DNA of 64,000 nt. It comes from Kingdonia uniflora. Taxonomy: Eukaryota; Streptophyta; Magnoliopsida; Ranunculales; Circaeasteraceae. The position numbers were made by a program, and so were the translations under genes. Where the stretch lies: contig JACGCM010000779.1 in assembly GCA_014058105.1 (NCBI GenBank), forward strand, positions 62,001 to 126,000, in the 5' to 3' direction. How positions within the stretch are numbered: position 1 is the first letter of the stretch; each line of letters begins with the position of its first letter. Positions 45,951 through 58,500 of this stretch are shown here, in pieces. The notes below the pieces were generated by a model. The model saw nothing but the letters and a program-made list of their open reading frames with translations, did no database searches and was not told the DNA's origin.

Positions 45951-47329
45951 TGGTAATTAGTTTTCTCATAAACAAAACCAAAAAATGCATTAAATGTATT
46001 ACCAGCCCAATGATGTGTTGTTACTTAAAACACCCATGACAGAGAACAAAATCAAGTAAAACACAATTTCCAGAACCTGAATCTTCGAGTGACATTATTG
46101 ATCATCCATTTCTTTCACTTTTCATCAACTTTTCCGTACCGCAATCTTCCACCCCTCTATTGTGAAGGCCTCTGGAAAACCGACTTCATCATCAATGATC
46201 TTATTCATCGCTGATAACTCCCCAAAATAATATAAGGCAGGGTAAAAGTAAAAATTTTATCATGTCTTTTTCGCTGAAGTAACAACTTTCATTGATGGTT
46301 GTATACTAGTTTACAAAAATCCACGAAAGCACATGTAAAACAACAACAATGCAAATTATATGGTATCAAAATAAAAATAGTGAAACAATAATCGGATCCC
46401 AAACCACTAGTACAATATAATGGATCATGTGGACGTTTAGAACCTTGGTTTAAGTAGGTATATCATAGCATCCCCATTGGTTTTGGTCATTATAACTTCT
46501 TTCTTTGTCACTACTTCACTGGAATGCCTAGGTGTAAAGAGGTTTTAATTTATCAACTTGTTTCTTTTAATTATGGCTAGTAAACTTCAGACCACTTATT
46601 GATAAAGCAATCACTAAATTTAAATCAAAATTTGGTTGCCTCTATTTCTCTCTCCACTATTTGTTCCTAGGATTTTTGCTTCTTAGGTCCATATCGTAAT
46701 TCATATACTATATATTATTCTAGATGAAGATTAAATATTTGGATAGAATAAAATCTTATGAGAGGAAAAATAACTGTTATCTGCGAAAGAAAATGAGAAA
46801 TCCATGTGAGAAAAAAAATCCTTCAATTGGGATTGAGTTGTACTTAAAGTTGAGATAATCAAATAACCAATCGATTAAAACACTTCATGAATTGAAACCT
46901 TCATATCTGAAATATGATTCAAAACCAAGTCGTAATCAATCGATTCCAGAAAATTTAATTGAATCCTTGAAGTAATTACTCGAGAGCGACGCATCGATTT
47001 AAAGAGAGAGAGAAAGAAAGAGAGGGGGGTCCATCATCCAAGATAGATTGAGAGAGCGAGAGATGTAGAGGCACTTATAATGAGGTATTAATATATGGGT
47101 AGGATTATACCTTTTCATGGTGGGAGGTTGTTGTTTTAGAGTTCAAAGAGGAGTCGTGAAGAAGAGTAGAAAAAAAGATAGGGTGTAGAAAAATATGATG
47201 TGGCGGAACCACAAGGTACCCAATGGACCTGGAGTTTCGTCAAAACGTGTATACGTGTCACCGCAAGAAAATAGATGATGTGGCGGTCCTACAATCGTTT
47301 CTACAGATGTGTCTCCAATTATATATTTA
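45951..47329. other. Intergenic DNA with a GA tract, no gene seen
   Basis: A GA-rich tract is at 46,999-47,027. Two phrases containing GATGTGGCGG lie at 47,199 and 47,276; the second is followed by TTTCTACAGATGTGTC, which resembles the ends of the Z repeats at 53,360 and 55,060, so this may be a diverged third copy. Confidence 0.45.
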
Positions 47330-47360
47330 CTAGTAGCAATAAACCCATACTCACACAGGC
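47330..47360 (-). mobile_element. Second Helitron-like 3' end, weak
   Basis: Plus-strand ACTAGTAGCAATAAACCCAT matches ACTAGTAGCATTAATCCCGT at 37,008 at most positions. The hairpin is poorly preserved. Annotated only because of its similarity to the first end. Confidence 0.3.
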
Positions 47361-48837
47361 TAAACCACAATGTAAGGAATAAAATTCAATTTATATTAGG
47401 ATACAGTTCATAGCTAGTGCATTCATTTCGCTTTCTATTTTTACAACATATGATGTGGATGGTTGTATGTGTTTATTCTACTCATTGGGTAATATATGTT
47501 CTCATCATTTTGAATTTTGAAATTACATGTAAAATAATGCATAGTTATAAACCATTTACTATTTGGTATTAGTAAGCGAAAAAAAATATGTAATAGTCTC
47601 CTCTTATGAACACATAATACACATGATCTATACATTGAATAGGACACTGATGAAAGGCACCCTCCCAAAAATTTTACAATAGCATCCCTTTTACATTGTA
47701 ATGCTTCATCGTCCACAGACAGAATTTCAATTAATAGAATTGACTATGAGGCTTATAAAGAATGTATGATTTTTATTGTATGGAAATGAATGTAACTTAG
47801 TAGTAAGGAATGTAAGATTTGATTCATAACTTATTTAAGTAAATAATGATCAACTACTACACTAAAAGAGTAACCTTACCATTCAGCCAAGTAATAAAAA
47901 CCTAAAAGATAATAAAGCTGGAAAAAAAAACTTACAAATCAAATTCGAAGATAGATTCTACATTTTTGGATTGATTATCAGCACATATTAGGCAGTACTT
48001 GTGACATAACTTAATTAAATCATCTATACACATAAAGCAATCAGCTTTAATTATTCCTTAAATCTTCAGAGTACATTAAAAGAAGCCAGCAGTGTTGAGG
48101 GGCCACAACAATTGTATTTCTAAACAGTGTTTGAGAGAGATTACAGGCTTTCGAGCATATACCTACCTCGGGTTGCATGAACTCTTTGATACACTTCACC
48201 ATATAAAGCCTCTAAAATGGAACATATACAATTCATATTGTGAATCAATGGCAAGATAGTAAGTATGAAGATGATGCTTTTGATTGTGCATCAATACCAC
48301 AAACGCACAGTGATTAATATAATAAGAATAAAGAGCATGGTCTGTAATGATAACTATATTTGGGATTTTTTTCTATATTTGCTAAGCACGACCTTCACTA
48401 TAAGGCTTTAAAAATTACCAGCACATTCGTTTTCCTAATGTAAGTGTAATGAGACATGGCACATATTGAAATCATGGTTCCAAACTACACAAACCTATAT
48501 ACATTAAGAGAATTCTAATATATATTATCCAGCACCATAACTAACCATGATTAGTTCCATTCAAGCAAACGGGGCCATCCATTATGACTAATCATGTATA
48601 CATGGCATGGATGATTGAATGGGACTACACACATGCCTATGGGATAAGAAGAGTACATAGCTTAACATCAATTATCATCGATAAGGTTTCAAAAGAGACG
48701 AAGGGTGTAGGAAACATCTGCAAAAAAGATGCATTCATAGAAAAATTATATTATCAAAAAGTTAGCCTTAAAACATATCCATCTTGAGATACCCTGAGGT
48801 GCATACTTGTATCACATTTTGAAACTATAAAATCTTG
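47361..48837. other. AT-rich DNA, no gene seen
   Basis: One short exon-like segment on the minus strand (48,177-48,211, preceded by TTTTAG and followed by GTAGGT) is discussed under findings. No other feature. Confidence 0.45.
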
Positions 48838-48925
48838 GTGGATTTGAACCACCCTCTCTTGAAAATAATTAATATATTCCCAAGTGCTCTTCCATATGGG
48901 CTAAAGATTTAATAAGAAAATGCAT
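48838..48925 (-). repeat. tRNA-derived SINE-like copy 2
   Basis: Minus strand: TTTAGCCCATATGGAAGAGC (box A-like) and GGTGGTTCAAATCC (box B GGTTCAAATCC at 48,850-48,840), about 50 bp apart, with GGGAATAT between as in copy 1. The box B is a near-perfect match to the pol III consensus. Confidence 0.6.
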
Positions 48926-51900
48926 TAGTAACACAAATTAAACTTGGATTCACATGCATTTATTTGAATGTCGTTGGCCGCATGGATTAAATGCAAGCCT
49001 TGGGTGAATATTTAAATTAAATGTTATGTAATCATTATGTAGTAGTAGGTCGCAAATAGTAAGAAAGAAAATATAATATAACCAATTCACTCACAAATAT
49101 GCTCTTAGGACCCTCTATTAATAGTCCTTTCATAAGGAAGAGAGTATAAAAGTGAAACAAACAAACCTTTTTTCAAGTCTATGCAAAGTTGTGTGTGTAT
49201 GTGTGTGTGTGGGTGGGAGGGGGGGCAGGGTCCAAATTTATAACTTGAAACATAATATAGTTTGTCAATATCATGGTAGGAATATTTGTTCGCCCACACC
49301 AAATTTCCAAATACTTCCTTTAGACATAGAACTATAAAATTCTGAACATTCACTAATTATTGACTTACGGTACATCTTATTTAGATGTCTGTTGTTTGTT
49401 TTTGTTAGACTGAGTTTACAATTCGTTTTAAGCGCTTACAATGTTCTTTTAGCAAGATAACAATATAAACTACAAACACATTGCATAGAGACTAATACTA
49501 ACCTGGATATCAAGCTCATTGTATTTCCACCATTGAATCAAGGGTTTGTTGATATAGGGTAGAACCCAGGATTATGTCATTCATATATTCGTTTTCTTCA
49601 TATAAAGCATAGTATAAAGCATTGTGCTTATTCTCCATTAGCCTGAAACGACAACACTAAAAAATTTATTTTAAAACTTATATGTTGAATCAAGAGGTTC
49701 GCGAAACGAATTCAGTTCCGAAACATTTGCAAATGTATCAAATTTTGACTCATTTAAATCGTTAAGATCCACACACAAAATTGCAAGATAAAGGAAACTA
49801 TTCATGTAATTTTGACGAAATAAATTTCTTTATGATCACAAAATAAACTGACATATCCTCCTACACGACTATTAGCAAAGCCATCTATGTTAAGTAATAA
49901 AATACCCTCCTTTGAAGGTTGTCACTGACTCCCAAGTCACACCCAAGAGGCTTCTACTTACACCCAAGCTTTATGTAGTGAGGTGAGATCTTTTCTTCTT
50001 CTTTTTTGAAACTGGAAGTTAATTAGGTAACAGCCACCAAATGGAAAAGATAGTTATAGATTGAGTCACTGAGCATCCTCATTCCAGACCTAGTATTATG
50101 TTTGATATTGTCATTTCCCTTCGTATGTTGGCAATAATGGTAGTAATAGTTCAAAAATATTTGTGGGCAAAGCATATTCTTTTGTAAAACCAAGAACCCA
50201 TAGAATCACCTTCCATAACAACTTAAATAACAACTTAAAGATTCATTAAGATATACTCTAAATCTAGATGTATTTCAAAATCTATTTTGCTCGACTTAAC
50301 TCATGACATCAAGGATTCAACTTTTAGTCTTTAGCATTAATTAACAATATTCTCATTATGGCATAATAAAGATAATACTAAGAAACTAAGGCTAGATATT
50401 AGACAACACATGATATCAAGAATTTAATTTTTAATCCATCTTTATAACATTTTTTTCTTTTATACTTGTAAAATAAAGTAATAATACCAAATATATAATT
50501 GACTTGTGTATATAAACTGAGTCAGTCTTCATAAAAGACTACATCTTTTTCATCAATATGCGAGTTAATTCCAGGTTTTCGACATGAAGAAAAGGTTTCC
50601 GACATGAAGATAGTTGACATTTGTCGGTGTTCAATTAGATTATATCGACATGGGAAAATAGAAATTTTAATTGATTATTTTCCATTCCAGTCCAATATCT
50701 GCCAAAACCATTATGAAACTGCTCCACATTTTCGACCCTTGGGCCAATGCAGTTTTTTGCAATTTAGAATGGTAATTTACAGGACTACTTTAAGAGCATG
50801 GAACATCAAAACTAACATCCATTTAGAAAATTCAGTTAGAACAACATTAATTATAACAGAAAGAGCGAGAAAAGGGCTAGAAAATTTCTAAACCATACCT
50901 TTAGGAGCTTGAATGCTGGGAACATGGAATGCAGCGAACAAACGACCTGGAAAAACTATAAAAATAAAAATCATTAGATAGTTGGAAAAGAAAACTATAT
51001 CACTCAAGAAATATAAAAAATAAAACTAAAGAGAATCAAAAGATGATCATAGATATAGTAGTAAAAAGATAGAAGAGTGAGAGCAAAATAGAAAATGCAA
51101 GGGATAGATTTTGGAAGAAGGGATATGGGATAGATGAAAATATATAGAGAGGGCATAGATGAATAAAGTGAGAGGAAAACATAATAAGATATTTTGAGCT
51201 TAAGTTTGCATTTCATGCTTGGAAATAGGCAAGTGCCAGATAGAAGGTAATGGGCTACTAAAGCATGCCTATGTTAGCTTGCATAGCATCTCGGATAAGA
51301 ATTTATGATTGTTAATTCAGAAAGATACAGTGGTCACCCTTGAAACACAATAGTTAATGGAGAAACAGTCATAAACAATAAAGATATATGGTATACCAAA
51401 CAACTATACAAACAAATAACTATAATAGACATATTTCATGTTTATTCTAACGGAGACCATGAGGATAAAACTTAAATCGGTATAACTCTACCAAAACCTG
51501 CTTTAGATAAAAAAGAAAAATATTGATGCCATAAAGGTCCTTTAACTACGTTAAAAAAAAGAACCTGTAAGAAGTAAATAAAAGAACTTGTAAGAAGTAA
51601 AGAAAAAGAACATGCCTGAAGTGGTATGGCTTACACCTTCTAAGTTCTATGCTGCAATTTAGGATTGAGATATGCCCACATGCTAGTTTATCAAAAAAAA
51701 AAACATAATATAAGATAGACCTTTAAATTTACTCATATCACGGGGTTGGATTGTACTTTTGAAGTTAATAACATACTCCATCGTGGTAGACATTAATTGG
51801 AATTGTAGGATTCTGTAGAGTGCAACAAAATACTTTGTTATAATTAACTTTTTAAAATATTTATTTAAGAGATACTTTCATGAGTCTAAAATCTTATTAT

Positions 51901-52739
51901 GGATTTTCCCGGCACCTAATAAAAGAACAAAGATACTCCTGAGGTGTATTAGAAAATTAAGTTGTTAGATTGAACATGTTCTATACAAAGTTTTAGTTTC
52001 ATTCTTCTGCACCCATCGCTATTTAACTGCTATGAATCCCTCTAATACTTCCTATAAAGACACCAGGCATGTAAAAAATCAAGACACAAATGATTTCCAT
52101 GGTGGTTTAGTACAATAATTATACATCCATTGTAGATATACAATGATAGTGGGGTCTGTCCACTTAGACTACGGTCCTTTGACACCGTCTTTTCTTCCTA
52201 CACTAAGTTGCCTCGAAAGATTAGGTGCTAACGATTGTACAATTGGAGGGCTGGAAATATGTAAAGTAGTAAAGAGGAAGTTAATGTGCAGAGTTATTGG
52301 AGAAGAAAATCAAAATGAACTTAATAGAATAAGGATTCGAATCCACATCAAAAGTGATGAAATACTCTTAAGAGAATATCCAAATAATCAAAGAAAAAAA
52401 AGTTTGGTTTTCATTCATCTAAACAATGAAAGAAGAAATAGTAAGGTTTTGATTCTTATTGATAATGAAATTTTCATCAACATATGTACCTAATATATGC
52501 TCTAGATTGCACTAAGAGATAACCCTTGCAAGTTAGACCCCCTAATAACAATATAAACATAAACTTCAGTGGAAACTATAAATCTGCTTTTATCCATACA
52601 GACACTTCATTGAGTGAAATGCATCACAGTTACTCAACCCATTTTTCATACTAACTATAAGGCCTATGTTTCAAGACGATGAAAAAAAAATTGGCACTTT
52701 TAAATTCAATGAACACAAAAAGGAGATAACATATACAAA
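48926..52739. other. AT-rich DNA, no gene seen
   Basis: A GT/G-rich simple tract is at 49,189-49,227. A 116-residue open frame at 52,143-52,493 has no recognisable motif and no neighbour support. An exon-like 48-nt segment at 50,899-50,946 (minus) has TTTTCCAG before it and GTATGG after it. Confidence 0.45.
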
Positions 52740-53420
52740 ACGTAAACAAAGATATCAAAAAATTAAAGAGAGAGAGAGAGAGGGAAAATTACCTTAAATC
52801 ATGAAAACCTGAATCTTCTCAATTCTATATTGCTCTTCCTACATATATAATGGAACCGAATCTTCTTCAAAATTTTGTTGATCAATTGATCATGATGAAC
52901 TCTAATTCATGAAAAATGACAAAGATAGATATGTTAATAATAGATGAAATCAAAACTTCTGAAATCTACAAATTGAGAGAGAGAGAGAAAAAAAAAAGAA
53001 AAGTACCCGTTTAAATTTCAATAAAAATCAGGACTTCAATGGCAAAGAGATACTTAGAGGCGCTGGTTGAAAAAGAGGTTTATTTATAAAATAGCGAAGC
53101 CCAGTATAGACGTTCGAGAGAGAAAAAAAGGAACAAAAGAGATGCGTCAAAATGTTTCGTATTTGTAGAAAGAAGAGGGTGATTCAAACAATGGAAGAGG
53201 GAAAAGAGGAGAGAACAAAGGTATTTGCATGTTTGTGAGATCGCACTGCTTTTTTTTCCCCATCTAAACATGCTTATGTGGGAAATGGTTATGAGCGGCG
53301 AAAGCTTGCATGGCGAGATATAATGAATAGAGAGATGGTGACATGGTTGTACCGCAATAGTTTCCACAGATGCGTGCAGAATTATATTGCTATAAATAGA
53401 CTATAAATAAGGCATGCGGT
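52740..53420 (+). repeat. Direct repeat Z, copy 1
   Basis: Shared with 54,545-55,095 in the same order: GAGAGAGGGAAAATTACC-like start, CATGAAAAATGACAAAGAT, GATGAAATCAAAACTTCT, a GAGAGA tract, and a closing CACAGATGCGTGCAGAATTA (copy 2: TACAGAAGCGTGCAGAATTA). Copy 1 has an inserted stretch before the closing phrase. Confidence 0.75.
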
Positions 53421-53486
53421 AGGATATAAATAGACTAAAAAATTGCAATTATAAAAAAGAAATTAGATAAGTATTTCTAACATCCT

Positions 53487-54270
53487 AAACACATTAATGT
53501 TGCTGAAACATGAAATATGTCTCATTTTTTTTATGTTTAGCTCAAATGGAAGATATTGTGAATAGGTGTGTGTAACGTATTACTTACCAAGATCATTTTA
53601 AGCCAATACCTAAAACACATTAATATTGATAAAACATGAAATACGTCTCATTTTTTGGATGTTTAACTCAAATGGAAGATATTGGGAATATGTGTGTGTT
53701 TATACAAATATCTCAACAGATGTTTGTTCAAACTCATCGAACTCTTTTTACCTTATAACTATGATTCAAGTAAAGCAGAGAATAATTATAGATAATTATT
53801 TGTGGAAGTTTAGTATGATTTTATTTTGTTCTACAGTTCTACTGTATAACATTTGGTCCTTTTAAGCTAACACCCTTAACACATTAATATTGCTAAAACA
53901 TGAAATATGTCTCATTTTTTGGATGTTTAGCTCAAATGGAAGATATTGAGAATAGGTGTGTGTTTATACAAATATCTCAAGAGATGTTTGTTTTAACTCA
54001 TCGAACTCTTTTTACCTTAAAACTATAAAACAAAGAATAATTATAGATTAAGGGTTGCGGCTATTAGACACTGAGGCACATGTACTGCTCGGAGGTCAAG
54101 CTTTAAGTCCCCATTTTGTTTTTTTCTTGTCTATTTAAATAAAAGACCCTATTTGCGCAAAAAAAAAAGAAAAAAAAAAGAATAATTATTGATAATTATT
54201 TATGGAACTTTAGTATGATTTTATTTTGTTCTACAGTTCTACTGTATAACATTTGGTTCTTCTACATACA
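53487..54270 (+). repeat. Tandem array Y of three units containing SINE-like sequence
   Basis: ACATTAAT followed by AAACATGAAATATGTCTCAT recurs at 53,491, 53,617 and 53,881. Unit 1 is short (about 126 bp), units 2 and 3 are about 264 bp and longer. Each unit includes TTTAGCTCAAATGGAAGATA and, in units 2 and 3, TTGTTCAAACTCATCG-like sequence: the same box A and box B pair as in the SINE-like copies elsewhere, here on the plus strand. Unit 3 is enlarged by a retroposon at 54,049-54,178. Confidence 0.8.
54049..54178 (+). mobile_element. Short poly(A)-tailed retroposon with target duplication
   Basis: A 130-bp insert starts TAAGGGTTGCGGCTATTAGA and ends in an A-rich tail interrupted by one G. 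It is flanked by 15-bp duplications AGAATAATTATAGAT (54,034-54,048) and AGAATAATTATTGAT (54,179-54,193), which differ at one base. The empty target is seen in the previous repeat unit at about 53,781-53,800. Size, tail and duplication fit a SINE. Its pol III boxes are only vague, so its parent RNA is unknown. Confidence 0.75.
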
Positions 54271-54544
54271 AATCCTTTGATTTCTGCCCAATTCATCAAA
54301 CTAATAGGTTTGTTGATATATGCTCACAAAGGTGTTTCTATTGCCCACACTGACCTAAATTCCTAGCTCCTCCACTGATTCAAGCAATTTATCATACTGA
54401 TTGAAAGGCTTAAATGCATCAAAGTTACTCAACCCATTTATCATAATGTCTGGGAGGCTTTTGTTTCAAGACGAATAAGATAATATCATGAAAAAAAAAT
54501 GTCAATCCGACAATTTTAAATTCAATAAACACAAATATAGGAAA

Positions 54545-55095
54545 GAACAAATGCAAAATGTAATCAACAATATCAGACAATTGAAGAGAGATGGAAAATT
54601 ACCATAAATCAATAAAACTTGAATCTTTTGAAATCTACTGGAGGAGCAAATTGGATTGAAATATGTCATTAAAATTTTGACGATGAACCCTAAATCATGA
54701 AAAATGACAAAGATTGATTTATTAATCACAGATGAAATCAAAACTTCTAAAATCTATAAATTTTAAGAAATAGAGAGAGAGAAAGAACAATACCCATTTA
54801 AGTTTTGTTATGAATCTCGATTGCAGTACGCAAGAAAGAGAGAGAAACATGGAGGTGCAAGTTAATGGAGGGAATTTATGTTGAATAGAGTCAGTTTTAG
54901 AGAGAGAAAAAAAACTGAAGAATTGCGTCTGGAGAAGAAGAAAAAACTCTCTCTCGTTTCGATTCCGTTAAAACATGTGGCAGAGCAGAAATGATTAAAA
55001 ATCTTGATATGGTAAAATATAATAAACTGAGAAAGGTTACGTGGTCGAACCACAGCCAATTCTACAGAAGCGTGCAGAATTATACATTGAATGAG
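54545..55095 (+). repeat. Direct repeat Z, copy 2
   Basis: Partner of 52,740-53,420, about 1.8 kb downstream. It ends in the phrase GCGTGCAGAATTATAC. Confidence 0.75.
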
Positions 55096-55469
55096 AGAAG
55101 ATGGCGCAAAACAAAAGCATTTACAATAAGCTACTACAAAAAGGAAACCTTGTCTAGAGCAAAATTAAATTTGCAAACTGAAAAAATAAGCTCATAAAAA
55201 AATTGTCAGGAGTTCTTGATTAAGACATTTTATACTTTGCTTGCTGATTTTTCCATTTTGAAAGATTCAGTACATCACCAACCTCACATTCCCTTTTCAA
55301 CTTTGACATATCGGTACTAAGCAATTTTGTTGTTGTTGATCATGGCCAGAAAATATTTAGATTTAAGAATTATTATTGCGAAAAATCCATTGCTTTGGTG
55401 CTTATCTTTAGTTTCAGCAAAGATTTCATCCGCCAAAAAATTTATGCGGTACCTTTTTATATTTTAAAA

Positions 55470-55575
55470 TATAGAATCTAAGTGGCCTTGAACCACCACC
55501 TCTTGAGAAGTTTCATAAAATACAAACTCCAATCCTAAGCGCTCTACTATTTGAGCTATCTAATATGAATAAGCA
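55470..55575 (-). repeat. tRNA-derived SINE-like copy 3
   Basis: Minus strand: ATAGCTCAAATAGTAGAGCG (box A-like, close to the tRNA D-arm TAGCTCAGTTGGTAGAGCG) and GGTTCAAGGCC (55,494-55,484) as box B. This copy has the most tRNA-like box A of the set. It is not a tRNA gene: no acceptor stem or anticodon arm can be folded around these boxes. Confidence 0.6.
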
Positions 55576-58500
55576 AATGTATGGATAATTCTCTCTATAA
55601 ACGCAATTAAATATTTACATCTCCTAACAACTTATATTCTAGCCTAACCCCAACAAAAAAGAACTTCTTCAAAAGTAATTATGACATCTACAATCTAACA
55701 AAATCTCAGGAAGACATAAACGTAACAGTATCGTTACCTATATGGTGTTCTTCATTGTAAGCCAGCTTTTTTATCAAATCTCTTTAAACTAATAAGGGCA
55801 CTCAATTAGAAGCTTGCTCAACTGGGCAACTAAGAATCAAATGTTGTAATTCGCCGAGATATTGTACCACTTCCCTTCCTGCTCGGAAAGTCCATAATGT
55901 TTTCTCCATGAGCATTTGCAGCAATAAATTCATCAAGCAAGAATCGCCAAAATGCAAAAGAAAAGATAGTTATAATATAGACTATTAATTTTTTCCACAG
56001 TTGGTTCCCTATAAACCCTATTCATATTGGCCAAAAGCTTTAATAAGTGGAGAAGATAGAGAAGATTAAATTGTGATAACCCAACTTTGAACAGTAAAAA
56101 AGAAGATGAATTTACACACTTAGGTCCTATTAAAACCCAAATTCAGAGAGAGGGAGAGAGAGAGATAGAGAGAGAGAGGAAAATTGGGGTGAGCCATGTA
56201 AGAAAAGAACACGTATTCCTCTCAAACATTAAAACCTTATAAGGACAATACCTATAGACATGCCAGAAACACCAGGGCAAGAATTTTGTAAGAACAACTC
56301 AAGCAAAAAAACTTGAATGATTAAAATCTAATATTGTAAGCGGAGGGATATGAGGGTTGACAAACATTTGATAATCAACCAAAGAAGAACATAAATTTAT
56401 CTAGGTTAAAGACTTGAGCATTTGTGTTTCCATAATGGTAACAACCTTAAAACAACCTAAGATTTGTAGTTTAAGTAAGAAACATCTGTAGTTTAAGTAA
56501 GAGAGATCTATAGTTTAAGTAAGAGACAGGTTTGACAATGAATTAATTATCACTCGTTCTGATGGAGTCCTTTTGGTAGGGGCAAAACACTGATTTAAAG
56601 TTTGGTTATAATCTTTTGACACTGCAGTAAGTGTTTCATCAGTATTAATGCTAAATGCCTTATAGTAGCCCATCAAAACACGCAGCTTAAGCTAATATAA
56701 ATAAGTAAGAAAGAAACTAAAATACTACATCCATGGAGATAATTTTTATACATGCAAGAAGAATTAGGAAGAAGGAAACTGAATGATCATCTTTTATTTT
56801 AGGACTACTATTTAGACTTTCCATGCTTGAACATATGTGTGAAAATAGAGATACCATCAAGGCATGCCATAATTCTATTAAGATGCATTCTTATAGGAAG
56901 GGAGTTATAGGGGTTAACTGGATCCCCAATATTTCAGCAATCATTAATTAATCCAACAACTTAACAGGTGTATTTACAAATAACTCAACCTTAAGATATT
57001 TTGGTCCCCACATAAAAAGGTCAGTAATGTGAAATGTTTAGTGTTCTTTTGTGCAATTTGCAATGTGCAAAGCATAGAGATCAACAACATTAAGCATTGA
57101 AAGGTAAAGTAATAAAAATATGAAATAAAATAATCACCTTACTTTGCTCTGATTGTAAATCTGGGCTCTATTGTATGGCCCAAAGCATAAGTGGTCTCTT
57201 ATGCTCTTGTAAAGTTGGGTATAAGAAATCCTGGTACCATCTTTCACTGCAATGGTTGTGCCTAAAAACTTGGTTATCAAACCATGTTAGTGATTATGTC
57301 TTTTTAGCATATCAGAAGATCTTATAAATTACACTTTTTCGTATCAAAATTTCTTAAACCATTTTTATAGGTGGAGGCACAAAATATTAGATATACATTA
57401 TTTTACTCTTGTGAGCATACTTATTAATAGCCATAATCTGTACAAACCTACTGATGTTCTATATCTCATGTCAATCACTCAATAAAGAAATACACAAATG
57501 AAAAACACTATAAAGGTACAATAAAGGCGAACATCATGATCTATCCAAGAATATAATGAAAAAAATGAAGAGCAATGGGAGCATATGTAGACAGGACTCT
57601 GGTAGGGTGACAACAGCTTTAATTGTTGTACCTTATTTGTATAATATTTTTGAATTGTTCTGCTAGACAGAACTATGGTAGGGTGACAACAACTTAAAAT
57701 TCTGAACATCAATCTCTGAACTCTCGTCGTTCCTCTTGACAACGAAAACAACACATTAAAAAAAACATAAAAAACCAAGGAACAGTAAGTATTGAAAGAT
57801 ACCTGGTGGCTTTGTAGAGATATGTATGCAAGTGACATTGGGTTTTCGTAGTAGGTCTCCTAAAATGGAAAAACGAAACATATCAAAATCCCTAAATTCA
57901 ACTATAAGCCCGAGAAAGGGAGAGATAAGAAAATAACATATTGAATGCCCAAAAAAACAAAAAATCAAAAATAAAACAAAATTAGTGTGAAGATATAAAT
58001 TAACCTATACCTTCAGATATGAGGATATCAATGACTTGTAACACTTTTTGACAATTCCCAGTCGAAGAAAAAACTCAATATTTGAGACCCTAAATTTAAC
58101 ACCTTCAAAGAGATAGAGGGGAGGAGAAGAAACTTCACAGCTTTGAGATCAGCATAAAGGAAATGTACACTTGAGGAGATTCTAGTTAATATTCAAGAAA
58201 CATCATGGATAATATGATAGGTTCACTTGAGAAATTGTCGGTATTTGATTTAAAAGACATCAAGGAAGATAAGACGGGTAGAATTCGTAATCGCTGCTAC
58301 AGATACATTGAGAAAAACTATTCTAGCTTAATTTCTTTCGCTACTTAAGGAGAGAAAGAACATTATTACCTTCAAATCAAATACAGGAGAACTCATGATC
58401 ATAAATAATAATATTGCTAGACATAAAATCATAGAAGAAATATGAATTTTAAAAATTATGTGTCAAATAGATTTTTAGAGCATGTTAAGTAATGCATGCC

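Noticed and set aside
52143..52493. 116-residue open frame, the longest in the 37-61 kb stretch
   Set aside because: No motif, no splice or regulatory context, composition like surrounding non-coding DNA.
55470..55575. tRNA gene on the minus strand
   Set aside because: Box A and box B are good but no cloverleaf with anticodon arm and acceptor stem can be drawn; treated as a SINE-like relic.
57479..57838. 119-residue minus-strand open frame rich in Phe, Leu and Cys
   Set aside because: Typical of the complement of A-rich DNA; overlaps the exon-like segment only by chance.
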